From contig UQTD01000064.1 in NCBI GenBank assembly GCA_900543845.1, forward strand, positions 1 to 9,845: a DNA stretch of 9,845 nucleotides, read 5' to 3'. Below are positions 1 to 7,307 of the stretch, piece after piece. Under the pieces are notes generated by a model. That model had not been told where the DNA came from, ran no database searches, and saw nothing but the letters and a program-made list of their open reading frames with translations. Position 1 is the first letter of the stretch; every line of letters begins with the position of its first letter. The translations under genes and the position numbers were made by a program. Origin of the DNA: an uncultured Collinsella sp. (lineage in GTDB: Bacteria; Actinomycetota; Coriobacteriia; Coriobacteriales; Coriobacteriaceae).

Positions 1-1925
1 GCGCCCAGGTCGACCTCGAGCGACAGGCCCGCCTGGCGCAGGCGCTCCAGCACGGCAAGGTTCTCGGGCACGGCCAGGAACTGCTTGACGCTCGCCGCAA
101 TCTTGGGACCGATGCCCTCGCACTCGGCAATGTCCTCTTCACTCGCCAAGATGAGCTTGTCGATCGACAGGAATCGCTCGGCGATGACCTCGCCCACACT
201 CTTGCCCACATGGCGGATACCCAGGGCAAACAGCACGCGACCGAGCGGCTGGCTCTTGGACTTGTTGAGCTCGGCGACAATCTTTTCGGCCGTCTTGAGG
301 CCCACCGGAATGGGGTCGCCCTTCTTGACGCCCTTTTTGCTGTTGGAGCTGGCATAGGTGCGGCCCGTGTCCAGGCCGGCGATGTCATCGACCGTGAGCT
401 GGTAGAAGTCCGCGACATCATGGATCAGGCCGGCGGCGATCATCTTGTCGACGATCTCGTCGCCCAGGCCATCGACGTCCATGCAGCCGCGGCTCACCCA
501 GTGGAGCAAGCGCTCCTTGAGCTGCGCGGGGCAGTCGATGGAGACGCAGCGGTAGGCGACCTCGCCATCCTCGTGGACCACGGGGCTACCGCACACGGGG
601 CAGACCTCGGGCATGCGCCAGTCAACCGAATCGGCCGGGCGTTTATCGAGCACCGGGCCCACGACCTCGGGGATCACATCGCCCGCCTTGTGCACGATGA
701 TGGTGTCGCCCTCGCGCACGTTTTTTCGGCGGATATCGTCGATGTTGTGCAGCGTGGCGCGCGCGATGGTGGAGCCGGCAACCGTCACCGGATCGAACTC
801 GGCGACCGGCGTGAGCACACCGGTGCGGCCCACCTGGATGCGAATTTCGCGCAGGACGGTCTGCTTTTCCTCGGGTGGAAACTTAAAGGCAATGGCCCAG
901 CGCGGCGCGCGGGCGGTAAAGCCCAGGTCGAGCTGCTGCTGAAAGCTGTCCACCTTTACGACCACGCCGTCGATGTCGTAGTCCAGGCCGCCGCGGTGCT
1001 CGAGCGCCTGGGCACAGAACTCGTGGACCTCGGCGGGCGTGGCACAACGGGCCACGTTGGGGTTGACACTAAAGCCGGCACTGCGCAGCCAGTCGAGAAA
1101 TTCGCGCTGGCTGTGAACGTGCAGCGGATCGGTATCGGCGATGGCATAGATAAAGGTGGCCAGGTCGCGGCGCGCTGTGACCTTGGGGTCCTTTTGGCGC
1201 AGGCTGCCGGCAGCGGCGTTGCGCGGGTTAGCAAAGGGGTCGCGCCCCTCGGCATCGGCCTCGTCGTTCAGGCGAACAAAGCTGCCCTTGGGCATGTAGA
1301 CCTCGCCACGGACCTCGATGGTACGCTCGCGGTCGGCGCCCATGTGGGCGAGCGCCGCTTCGGACAGATGCATGGGCACATCCTTGATGGTACGAACGTT
1401 GAGCGACACGTCCTCGCCCGTGGCGCCGTCGCCGCGCGTTGCCGCGCGCACGAAAGTGCCGTTTTGGTAGGTAAGCGCCACGCCCAGACCGTCGATCTTA
1501 AGCTCGCAGGTATAGGTGACGCTACCGGCACCGAGCGCATCCTCGGTGCGCTGGAGCCACGCGTCGAGCTCGTCCAGATCCATGGCATCGTCCATGGAAT
1601 ACATGCGGGCCATGTGCGTGACCGGCGTAAACTGCTCGCTCACGTAGCCGCCCACGCGCTGGGTATAGCTGTCGGGCGTCACCAGGTCGGGATAGGCCGC
1701 CTCGATTTCCTGCAGCTCAACGAGCATTTTGTCGAAGGCCGCGTCCGTGATTTCGGGCGCATCGAGCATGTAGTAGCGATAGGCGTGGTAATCGAGCTCG
1801 TGGCGCAGCTCGGCCGCGCGCGCTGCCGCCTGGGTACGGGCATCGGTCGGTACAGCGGCATCCACGCTCGCGGGCGTTTCGGTATCGATGTCCACGCCGT
1901 CACCAAACAGGCTCGATTGCTCCAT
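1..1925 (-). CDS. ligA: NAD-dependent DNA ligase LigA (3' end beyond window)
   Basis: Seals nicks in duplex DNA with NAD+ as adenylate donor, in replication and repair. About 641 residues are present, read from 1925 leftward without a stop. Seen in order: domain Ia (YYMLDAPEITDAAFDKM, about 51-67, and TQRVGG), the adenylation motif CELKIDGLGVAL with the nucleotide-accepting Lys at residue 143, a four-Cys zinc finger (C442, C445, C460, C465), and helix-hairpin-helix segments ending EGIGPKIAASVKQF. The reading leaves the window at ...LRQAGLSLEVDLG, which in this family lies just before the BRCT domain, so roughly 80 residues are missing. The start at 1925 has AAGGAG 7 nt upstream (1933-1938). 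The N-terminus is about 28 residues longer than in E. coli LigA. An extra stretch of about 20 residues lies in the HhH region (about 519-541). The gene is probably transcribed from its own promoter, because a terminator ends the upstream htrA unit. Confidence 0.97.
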   Translation of the reverse strand, partial: MEQSSLFGDGVDIDTETPASVDAAVPTDARTQAAARAAELRHELDYHAYRYYMLDAPEITDAAFDKMLVELQEIEAAYPDLVTPDSYTQRVGGYVSEQFTPVTHMARMYSMDDAMDLDELDAWLQRTEDALGAGSVTYTCELKIDGLGVALTYQNGTFVRAATRGDGATGEDVSLNVRTIKDVPMHLSEAALAHMGADRERTIEVRGEVYMPKGSFVRLNDEADAEGRDPFANPRNAAAGSLRQKDPKVTARRDLATFIYAIADTDPLHVHSQREFLDWLRSAGFSVNPNVARCATPAEVHEFCAQALEHRGGLDYDIDGVVVKVDSFQQQLDLGFTARAPRWAIAFKFPPEEKQTVLREIRIQVGRTGVLTPVAEFDPVTVAGSTIARATLHNIDDIRRKNVREGDTIIVHKAGDVIPEVVGPVLDKRPADSVDWRMPEVCPVCGSPVVHEDGEVAYRCVSIDCPAQLKERLLHWVSRGCMDVDGLGDEIVDKMIAAGLIHDVADFYQLTVDDIAGLDTGRTYASSNSKKGVKKGDPIPVGLKTAEKIVAELNKSKSQPLGRVLFALGIRHVGKSVGEVIAERFLSIDKLILASEEDIAECEGIGPKIAASVKQFLAVPENLAVLERLRQAGLSLEVDLG

Positions 1926-2033
1926 AGCGGCACTCCTTCGCTCGATTTCAAACGGATACAAGAGTACCACCGGTCGCAACGGGGCCGAATAGCGGTCTCA
2001 AACCGCACTGAATCGGCAGCCGCCAGTCTGGGG

Positions 2034-2236
2034 TGGACAGTTAGTTCAGATACGTATAAATCCTAGAGCTGGATCAGGCACGCACACCCCTGTTTCGACT
2101 AATTTGGGCTCCTCGAGGCCATGCAAACGTCCCATCCTCCCTTCCAAACGCCCATCCGAGCCCCATCCCAATCAGAAATTGCTCAAAACGCATCCCAAGC
2201 TGCCCAAGATTTATACGTATCTGAACCAACTGTCCA
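2034..2236. repeat. 203-bp intergenic element bounded by 29-bp inverted repeats
   Basis: The left arm is 2034-2062 (begins TGGACAGTTAGTTCAGATAC) and the right arm is 2208-2236. The reverse complement of the right arm matches the left at 28 of 29 positions; the one difference is A against G at 2043. Each arm contains the palindrome TACGTA. The 145-bp core is pyrimidine-rich on the plus strand, with CCCATCC three times (2131, 2151, 2162). I see no convincing target-site duplication and no gene in it. It could be a small non-autonomous mobile element, a paired regulator-binding site, or a structured RNA. The rest of the ligA-htrA gap (1926-2033 and 2237-2301) shows nothing else beyond the ligA ribosome binding site. 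Confidence 0.7.
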
Positions 2237-2301
2237 GACCATTACGAACCAGGCCTCTTGTCAGCTCCATGTGATCCGTTTTCCTCCGCCCCCAACGGAT
2301 C

Positions 2302-2346
2302 AATAAGAAAAGAGGGGCTGCCCCACGTTGATGGGACAGCCCCTCT
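2302..2346 (-). terminator. Rho-independent terminator of htrA
   Basis: On the minus strand the arm at 2346-2332 (AGAGGGGCTGTCCCA) pairs with 2325-2311 (TGGGGCAGCCCCTCT) around a 6-nt loop. It forms 15 pairs with one mismatch and is followed by TTTCTTATT. It lies 27 bp past the htrA stop codon. Confidence 0.9.
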
Positions 2347-2372
2347 GGCTTCGATATGTGCGATACGGCTCG

Positions 2373-3827
2373 CTAGTAACCCTGACCGTAGCCCTGGCCC
2401 TGCTGGCCCAGCAGCTCCTCCAGATACTGGCGCAGCTGCTCGTCGGTAATACCGCCGTTGCCGGTGTCGGTCGCGCTATCGTCCTGCTGCTGGTTCTGCA
2501 GCTCCTCGTCGGAGCCCAGCTCGACGGTGACCTTTTTCTCTTCCTTGCCGCGCACGAGCGTAATCTCGACCTTCTCGCCCACCTCGTGGCTGCGCAGCGC
2601 GATGATCAGGCCATCGGCACTCGTAATCTCATCGTCGCCCAGTTTGGTAATGACATCACCCTCCTGGATGCCGGCCTTGGCTGCAGGACCGTCCTCGACA
2701 ACGCTCGCCACATACGCGCCGCTATCGGTACTCAGCTTGTTGGTGCGGGCGTTAAGCGCATTGACGCTCGAGAGCGTGGCGCCCAGGTACGGGTGCACCG
2801 GCGTCTTACCGTCGATGATCTGGTCGGCAATGTCCTTGGCGTAGTTAACGGGAATAGCAAAGCCCACGCCCGAGCTGGAGCCCGAGTAGCTCTCGATGAG
2901 CGAGTTGATGCCCACCAGCTCGCCGTTGTCGTTAACGAGCGCGCCACCGGAGTTGCCCGGGTTGATGGCAGCATCGGTCTGAATCATGTTGGCATAGATG
3001 GTGTTACCGCTGGTAGAGCTCATGGCCGTGGAACGATAAAGCGCCGACACAATGCCCGTGGAGACAGACTGCTCGTTGCCGAACGGCGAACCGATCGCCA
3101 TGACCCACTCGCCCACGTTGAGCTTGGAGGAGTCACCGATCTCGATCGGCATGAGCTTGGAGGCGTCGGCGTCCTTGAGCTTGATGACGGCCAGGTCGCT
3201 CGAGGCGTCGTTGCCCACGAACTCGGCCTCATAGGTGGTGCCGTCGTCCATGGTAACCACGTACTGGTCATAGCCATCGACCACATGGTTGTTGGTGAGG
3301 ATATGGCCCTCGGTATCGAGCACAACGCCCGAACCGACGCTGCCCGAGCCGTCCGACTCGTCGGCAGACTGCGAAAGCGAGCCATTCTGGCTGCCGCTCG
3401 AAGTGGCGGTAATGGAAACCACAGAGGGCAACGCCTTGGCTGAAACGGCCTCGGCCAGCGTGGTGTCCTCGGAATCGATGGTGATCTTTTGCGTCGATGA
3501 GCCCGAAGCACCCGCCGTCACGGCGTTCCTGCCGCCGCCGATATCGAGCGTGCCACTCATAATGAGCGCGATGACCAGCAGGGCGCCGCAGGCACAGCCG
3601 GCAAGCGCCGTAATGAAGATCGGCAGCTTTTTGGTCTTGGTCTTGACCACCGTGTGCTTGTTTACAACCTGCTGGCCGCCCAGCGGCTTGCCGGTCTGCG
3701 TGTCGTAGGCCTGCACGTAGGGAATGTTGCCGTCGGCAGGCGTCGACTCCACCTGCACGCGCGGTTGCTGCTGCGTCTCGCCGGCGTGGCCCGCATCCTG
3801 GGGACACTGGGAATCGTTCTCGCTCAT
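2373..3827 (-). CDS. htrA: Membrane-anchored HtrA/DegP-type serine protease with PDZ domain
   Basis: Extracytoplasmic quality-control protease of the trypsin-like S1C family, which degrades misfolded exported proteins. Product of 484 residues. The order is a hydrophilic cytoplasmic N-terminus (1-67), one transmembrane helix (about 68-90, LPIFITALAGCACGALLVIA), a Ser/Gly-rich linker, the protease domain (about 124-330) and one PDZ domain (about 346-440). The catalytic triad is visible: His181 in TNNHVVDG, Asp211 in SSDLAVIKL, Ser293 in PGNSGGAL. The tail is rich in Gln, Gly and Tyr (ends QGQGYGQGY). I chose the start at 3827 because GAAAGGA lies 8 nt upstream; the ATG 13 codons further up sits in a hairpin and has no ribosome binding site. 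It is a single-gene unit between two terminators. Family assignment is firm; the natural substrate is unknown. Confidence 0.95.
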   Translation of the reverse strand: MSENDSQCPQDAGHAGETQQQPRVQVESTPADGNIPYVQAYDTQTGKPLGGQQVVNKHTVVKTKTKKLPIFITALAGCACGALLVIALIMSGTLDIGGGRNAVTAGASGSSTQKITIDSEDTTLAEAVSAKALPSVVSITATSSGSQNGSLSQSADESDGSGSVGSGVVLDTEGHILTNNHVVDGYDQYVVTMDDGTTYEAEFVGNDASSDLAVIKLKDADASKLMPIEIGDSSKLNVGEWVMAIGSPFGNEQSVSTGIVSALYRSTAMSSTSGNTIYANMIQTDAAINPGNSGGALVNDNGELVGINSLIESYSGSSSGVGFAIPVNYAKDIADQIIDGKTPVHPYLGATLSSVNALNARTNKLSTDSGAYVASVVEDGPAAKAGIQEGDVITKLGDDEITSADGLIIALRSHEVGEKVEITLVRGKEEKKVTVELGSDEELQNQQQDDSATDTGNGGITDEQLRQYLEELLGQQGQGYGQGY

Positions 3828-3844
3828 AGCTGCGATCCTTTCGT

Positions 3845-3880
3845 CAAATAACCAAAGGCCCGCCAAACATGTGGCGGGCC
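3845..3880 (-). terminator. Hairpin in the htrA leader, terminator- or attenuator-like
   Basis: GGCCCGCCA (3857-3865) pairs perfectly with TGGCGGGCC (3872-3880) around a 6-nt loop. On the minus strand it is followed by TTTGGTTATTTG. It ends only 15 nt before the htrA ribosome binding site. The upstream operon already has its own terminator at 3995-4031, so this may be a second stop or a leader element of htrA. The htrA promoter should lie between 3881 and 3994. The best pair I see is TTGCGT (3938-3933) and CATATT (3913-3908) with a long 19-bp spacer, which is weak. Confidence 0.5.
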
Positions 3881-3994
3881 ATCATTGTTCACGTTGAGTT
3901 GTACCCCAATATGCGGGCGCAAGTGTATGAGAACGCAATCTTTTAGGAAGGCTTAAGTTCTGTTGCAGGCCCGAAAGGAACCCGCATCTGCGTC

Positions 3995-4031
3995 AAAACC
4001 ACTACAAAGGCGCGTGTCCCCTTTGTGGTGG
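3995..4031 (-). terminator. Rho-independent terminator of the glnA-like / GlnR-like operon
   Basis: On the minus strand CCACCACAAAGG (4031-4020) pairs with CCTTTGTAGTGG (4010-3999), 12 positions with one mismatch, 9-nt loop, followed by TTTT (3998-3995). It starts 5 bp after the regulator's stop codon. Confidence 0.85.
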
Positions 4032-4035
4032 AAAT

Positions 4036-4698
4036 CTAGTCCTTAAACAGATAGCCCACGCCGCGGACGGTGGTGATATGTGCCGCAATCTGCGGGCCCA
4101 CCTTGGAGCGGATGCGTCGGATGTGCACGTCGACGGTGCGCGTGCCGCCGCAGTACTCAAAGCCCCACACGCGGTGCAGCAGCACCTCGCGGCTGTAGGC
4201 ACGGTTGGGATGCGTCGCCAAAAAGCTCAGCAGCGAGTACTCCATCAGCGTCAGGTCGATAGGCTCGTTATCGAGCGTCACCTGGTAGGTAGCCAGGTTG
4301 ATCTCGAGGTTGTCGATGTTGAGCACATCGTCGGCGGCGACGGTCTCCTCCTCGCCCATCAGGCGCTGTGCACGAGCCTTAAGCTCATTGGGCGTCGCCG
4401 TGGGGCATACAAAGTCGGCATGCGCGTGATTCGGCAGGCGCAGGGTGCCGAGCGCCTCGTCGTCGACGATCACCAACATGGGGACGCCGCCGCGATCGTC
4501 AAGCCACTTGGCAATCTGATCGATGCGGTCGCTGCGGATGCCATCGGAATCGAGGATCAGCAGGTCAAAGTCGTGCGCCGCGGTCGGCGAATCGGGAGTT
4601 GCCAGGCTCACCTCGACACCCAGGGTGGTCGTCAAGCTGCGGGCAAACTCGTGGAAGCGCGTCGTGCGCGCCATGAACAGGGCACTCTTTTCGGACAT
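4036..4698 (-). CDS. GlnR-like OmpR-family response regulator with atypical receiver domain
   Basis: DNA-binding regulator of 220 residues: a receiver-like domain (1-115) and an OmpR/PhoB winged-helix domain (about 125-220). The winged helix is clear: DLTLMEYSLLSFLATHP, then VWGFEYCGGTRTVDVHIRR, then TTVRGVGYLF. The receiver keeps an aspartate at residue 50 (LLILD) but lacks the usual N-terminal acidic pair (the strand reads SALFMART), the Thr/Ser at the end of strand 4 (VIVDDE) and the conserved Lys before Pro (VCPTATPNEL). This pattern, and the GGTRTVDVH stretch, fit actinobacterial GlnR, an orphan regulator of nitrogen genes not controlled by ordinary phosphorylation. No histidine kinase gene is nearby. 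It lies 50 bp downstream of the glnA-like gene in one operon, which supports a nitrogen role. The start at 4698 has GGAGG 5 nt upstream. OmpR-family membership is firm; the GlnR assignment is inferred. Confidence 0.85.
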   Translation of the reverse strand: MSEKSALFMARTTRFHEFARSLTTTLGVEVSLATPDSPTAAHDFDLLILDSDGIRSDRIDQIAKWLDDRGGVPMLVIVDDEALGTLRLPNHAHADFVCPTATPNELKARAQRLMGEEETVAADDVLNIDNLEINLATYQVTLDNEPIDLTLMEYSLLSFLATHPNRAYSREVLLHRVWGFEYCGGTRTVDVHIRRIRSKVGPQIAAHITTVRGVGYLFKD

Positions 4699-4748
4699 AT
4701 CGGCCTCCAAGGAAATGAGCTCAATCGTACTGGAACAAGTCAGCGCGA

Positions 4749-6086
4749 TTAGGAGTTCGCCAGGTAGTGCTTGATCTCCCACTCGGTGATCGTAGACTCA
4801 AACTTATGCCACTCGTCGCGCTTCTTTTTGAGGAAGAAGCTGTGGATGTGCTCGCCGAGGGCATCCTTCATAAACTGCGAGTCCTCAAACACGTCGAGCG
4901 CCTCTTTGAGCGAGCGCGGCAGCGGCGTGTAGCCGGCCTCGACCATCTGACGGTCGGTAAGCTTGAGCGTCTCAGCCGTTGCCTCGGGCGGGAGCTCCAG
5001 CTTGCGCTCGATGCCGTCCAGACCAGCCGCCAGCGTGACGGCGTTGACCAGGTACGGGTTGGCCATGGGGTCGGGGCTGCGAAGCTCGATGCGCGTGGAC
5101 AGCTGCTTGCCGGGCTTGTAGACCGGAATGCGGACCATACTCGCGCGGTTGCGCAGGCCCCACGTGGCGTACTGCGGCACGGAGTCTCCGCCCGTGGTGA
5201 TGCGTTTGTACGAGTTGACCGTGGGGTTAGTGATGGCGCTGATCTCGCGCGCGTGCGCCAAGATGCCGGCCATGTAGTGCTTGGCGATATCGGAGAGGTG
5301 GTACTTCTCGTCGTCCTCGCCCCAAAAGACGTTGTTGCCGTCGTGGTCGAATAGCGACTGGCACAGGAACATAGCGCTGCCGTCCTCGCCCGCCAACGGC
5401 TTGGGCATAAAGGAGGCGTGGCACCCGCTCTCGTAAGCCTGCTGCTTAATGATGAGTTTGGCCGTGGTGATGGCGTCGGACATGCTTAGGGCCTCGGCAT
5501 GGCGCAGGCTCATGCCGTGCTGCGAGCGGCCGGCGGCGTGGAAGGTGTACTCCACGGGCACGGACATCTTCTCGAGCGTGAGGACCGTGTTGCGGCGCAG
5601 GTCGCGGGCGGCGTCACTCACCGAAAGATCGAAGTAGCCCACGTTGTCGAGCGGCTCGGGGGTGTGCTCGTCGGGGAAATAGTAATACTCCAGCTCGGCG
5701 CCCACGTTGAGCAGATAGCCAGCCTTCTCGGCCTTGCGGAACATGCGGCGCAGGGCATCGCGCGGGTCGCCGGCAAACGGCTTGCGATCGGGAGTGCATA
5801 CGTCGCAGAACACGCGGGCGACGCCGTTGTGGCTCGGGCGCCACGGCAAAATCTGGAAGGTCGAAGCATCAGGGAACGCCAGCATGTCGGCTTCCTCGGG
5901 CGTGGCAAAGCCCTCGATGGCGGAGCCGTCAAAGCCAATACCCTCCTCAAAAGCGACCTCGAGGTCCTCGGGGCTAATGGCAAAGTTCTTGAGGCGGCCG
6001 AGAATGTCGACAAACCACAGACGCACAAAGCGGATGTCACGCTGCTCTACGGAGCGGAGTACGTAATCGATGTTCTGCTGGTTCAT
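4749..6086 (-). CDS. glnA: Type I glutamine synthetase family protein with altered active site
   Basis: Product of 445 residues, the length of Bacillus-type (GSI-alpha) glutamine synthetase, which joins glutamate and ammonia using ATP. It aligns end to end with that family: FVDILGRLKNF, GFDGSAIEGF, GAELEYYYF, HASFMPKPL, NPTVNSYKR, STRIELRSPDP, ALGEH. Glu131, Glu133 and Glu334 match metal ligands, and Arg295, Arg314, Arg319 and Arg332 also match. However, the HHE-V-A-P-G-Q-H-E motif reads FHAAGRSQHG, so two metal-binding Glu are Ala184 and Gly191. The metal-binding His of GMHC is Phe240, and the flap Glu is Asp301. There is no adenylylation Tyr motif, and the Arg used for glutamine feedback in B. 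subtilis (R62) is Thr62. The start at 6086 has AAGGGGAG a few bases upstream. It is the first gene of an operon with the GlnR-like regulator. It may be a GS-like sensor or an enzyme with another substrate; ordinary GS activity is doubtful. Confidence 0.88.
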   Translation of the reverse strand: MNQQNIDYVLRSVEQRDIRFVRLWFVDILGRLKNFAISPEDLEVAFEEGIGFDGSAIEGFATPEEADMLAFPDASTFQILPWRPSHNGVARVFCDVCTPDRKPFAGDPRDALRRMFRKAEKAGYLLNVGAELEYYYFPDEHTPEPLDNVGYFDLSVSDAARDLRRNTVLTLEKMSVPVEYTFHAAGRSQHGMSLRHAEALSMSDAITTAKLIIKQQAYESGCHASFMPKPLAGEDGSAMFLCQSLFDHDGNNVFWGEDDEKYHLSDIAKHYMAGILAHAREISAITNPTVNSYKRITTGGDSVPQYATWGLRNRASMVRIPVYKPGKQLSTRIELRSPDPMANPYLVNAVTLAAGLDGIERKLELPPEATAETLKLTDRQMVEAGYTPLPRSLKEALDVFEDSQFMKDALGEHIHSFFLKKKRDEWHKFESTITEWEIKHYLANS

Positions 6087-6151
6087 GTCGCTCCCCTTTC
6101 TTTCGGGCGGGTTTCGACTGGTCTATATCGCAGATACTATCGCAGAAAAAT

Positions 6152-6167
6152 GTTTCCGCAGGGTTAA
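6152..6167 (-). promoter_or_regulatory. Candidate GlnR box upstream of the glnA-like gene
   Basis: On the minus strand TTAAC, six bases, then GAAAC. The actinobacterial GlnR consensus is GTnAC-n6-GAAAC, so one half-site is perfect and the other differs at one base. The site is 66-81 bp upstream of the glnA-like start codon. A possible -10 (TATAGA, 6127-6122) would place it near -43, a usual position for an activator. Only one of the two boxes often found in this family is visible. Confidence 0.45.
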
Positions 6168-6220
6168 AGCGTATCAAGCGCTCAAAAAACGTGTGTGAAC
6201 AGGCAGTTGCGAACGAATGG

Positions 6221-7243
6221 TTAGCGCGAGGTTGATGCGCGGTGTTCGATGTGGCCGGGGATCTCGATGCGCTTGGGGGCGAGCTTTGCGGCCTCGCCCA
6301 CGGTGGTGGTAACAACATCGATGCGCTCGGACAGGCGCTCGACTACGCGCTCGGCAATGGTAAGGGTGTCTTGCGCTGCCGTGGTCACACCGCCAAAGAG
6401 CACATGGTTCCAGGGGTAGTCGTCAAACGTCGCGATTTTGAGCCCCGCCGGCAGCGAGGGACCAAGCTGCGCCAGCGCCTCGGTCAGGCGCAGGAAGACC
6501 AGGCCGTTGACAGCAATGAGGCCGAGCTTTTTGCCTGCATAGCCGCGGATGGTCTCGTCCAAGCGGCCGACGCCCGAGGCGCCACCGTCGGCCAGAGTGA
6601 CGACCTCACCCGCAAGGCCGCGTCGCGAAAGTTCGTCGGCAAAGGCCTCGGCACGCTCGCGACGCACGGGGCTGTCGTCGCTTGCCTCGGTGAGCAGGCA
6701 CAGGCGCTCGCTGCCAGCGGCGGCGAGCTCGTCTACCAAGCCGGCGACCAGCTCACGGTTGTTAGATGTCACTAGATCGACACCGCCGTCGGCAACGTCG
6801 CGGTCGAGCAGCACGACGGGCAGACGTCCCGCTGCCGCGGCGATCGCCTCGTCATTGCCTCCGCAGGTGTTGACGACCAGGCCGTCCACGCCAGCATCGA
6901 TAAGTCTGGTGAGCGACTCCGCTTCCTTAGCGGGGTCGTTGCCGCTAATGGCCGTCATGAGCGAGCAGCCGCGCGCGGCGGCGCTGACGGAAAGCCCTTC
7001 GAGCATGGCGCTGGAGAACGGGTTGGCGATGTCGGCCAGGATCACGCCGATGAGGTTGGTGCGCGAGCTGCGCAGATTGCGCGCGGCGGCACGCGGGCGA
7101 TAGCCGGTGCGCTCGATAACCGCCGCGATGCGAGCACGGGTTTCCTCGGTCATTTGCCCGGGGCGGTTGTTGAGGTAGCGCGAGACCGTGGCCGGACTCA
7201 CGCCCGCCTCGGCGGCAATGTCCTTGATTCTCATCTGCGCCAT
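6221..7243 (-). CDS. LacI-family transcriptional regulator, probable regulator of kdgK-eda
   Basis: Product of 340 residues, normal for the family. The N-terminal helix-turn-helix (MRIKDIAAEAGVSPATVSRYL, residues 4-24) is followed by the hinge region (PRAAARNLRSSRTNLIGVIL, about 49-68). The rest is a periplasmic-binding-protein-like effector domain, with the typical IANPFSS and VDGLVVN stretches. It would bind operator DNA as a dimer and release it on binding a sugar-acid ligand. The divergent kdgK-eda genes make 2-keto-3-deoxygluconate, its phosphate or a related uronate the likely signal; this is inference. The start at 7243 has GGGGTG about 5 nt upstream; the ATG at 7291 has no ribosome binding site and ATG 7234 is less well placed. 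No strong terminator follows; a T6 run (6189-6184) lacks a good stem, so some read-through into the glnA-like gene is possible. Confidence 0.93.
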   Translation of the reverse strand: MAQMRIKDIAAEAGVSPATVSRYLNNRPGQMTEETRARIAAVIERTGYRPRAAARNLRSSRTNLIGVILADIANPFSSAMLEGLSVSAAARGCSLMTAISGNDPAKEAESLTRLIDAGVDGLVVNTCGGNDEAIAAAAGRLPVVLLDRDVADGGVDLVTSNNRELVAGLVDELAAAGSERLCLLTEASDDSPVRRERAEAFADELSRRGLAGEVVTLADGGASGVGRLDETIRGYAGKKLGLIAVNGLVFLRLTEALAQLGPSLPAGLKIATFDDYPWNHVLFGGVTTAAQDTLTIAERVVERLSERIDVVTTTVGEAAKLAPKRIEIPGHIEHRASTSR

Positions 7244-7307
7244 AACGCACCCCGTTTCCCAATTGTCGGCGATCTGAGCCATTTTAGGCATTTTTTAAAA
7301 ATCTCGG

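Noticed and set aside
210..2066. 618-residue open frame on the plus strand opposite ligA
   Set aside because: It is antisense to a clear ligA coding frame, has no domain or ribosome binding site, and its Ala/Val/Gly/His-rich content is typical of a shadow frame in high-GC DNA.
2328..3443. 371-residue open frame on the plus strand opposite htrA
   Set aside because: It begins inside the htrA terminator and is antisense to a protease with a complete catalytic triad; no recognisable domain.
3887..3907. PHO-box-like GTTCACGTTGA followed by GTTGTACC before htrA
   Set aside because: The second unit matches poorly and nothing else in the window points to phosphate control.
6181..6220. Terminator after the LacI-family gene
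   Set aside because: A T6 run is present on the minus strand but I cannot find a stem of more than about 3-4 pairs before it.
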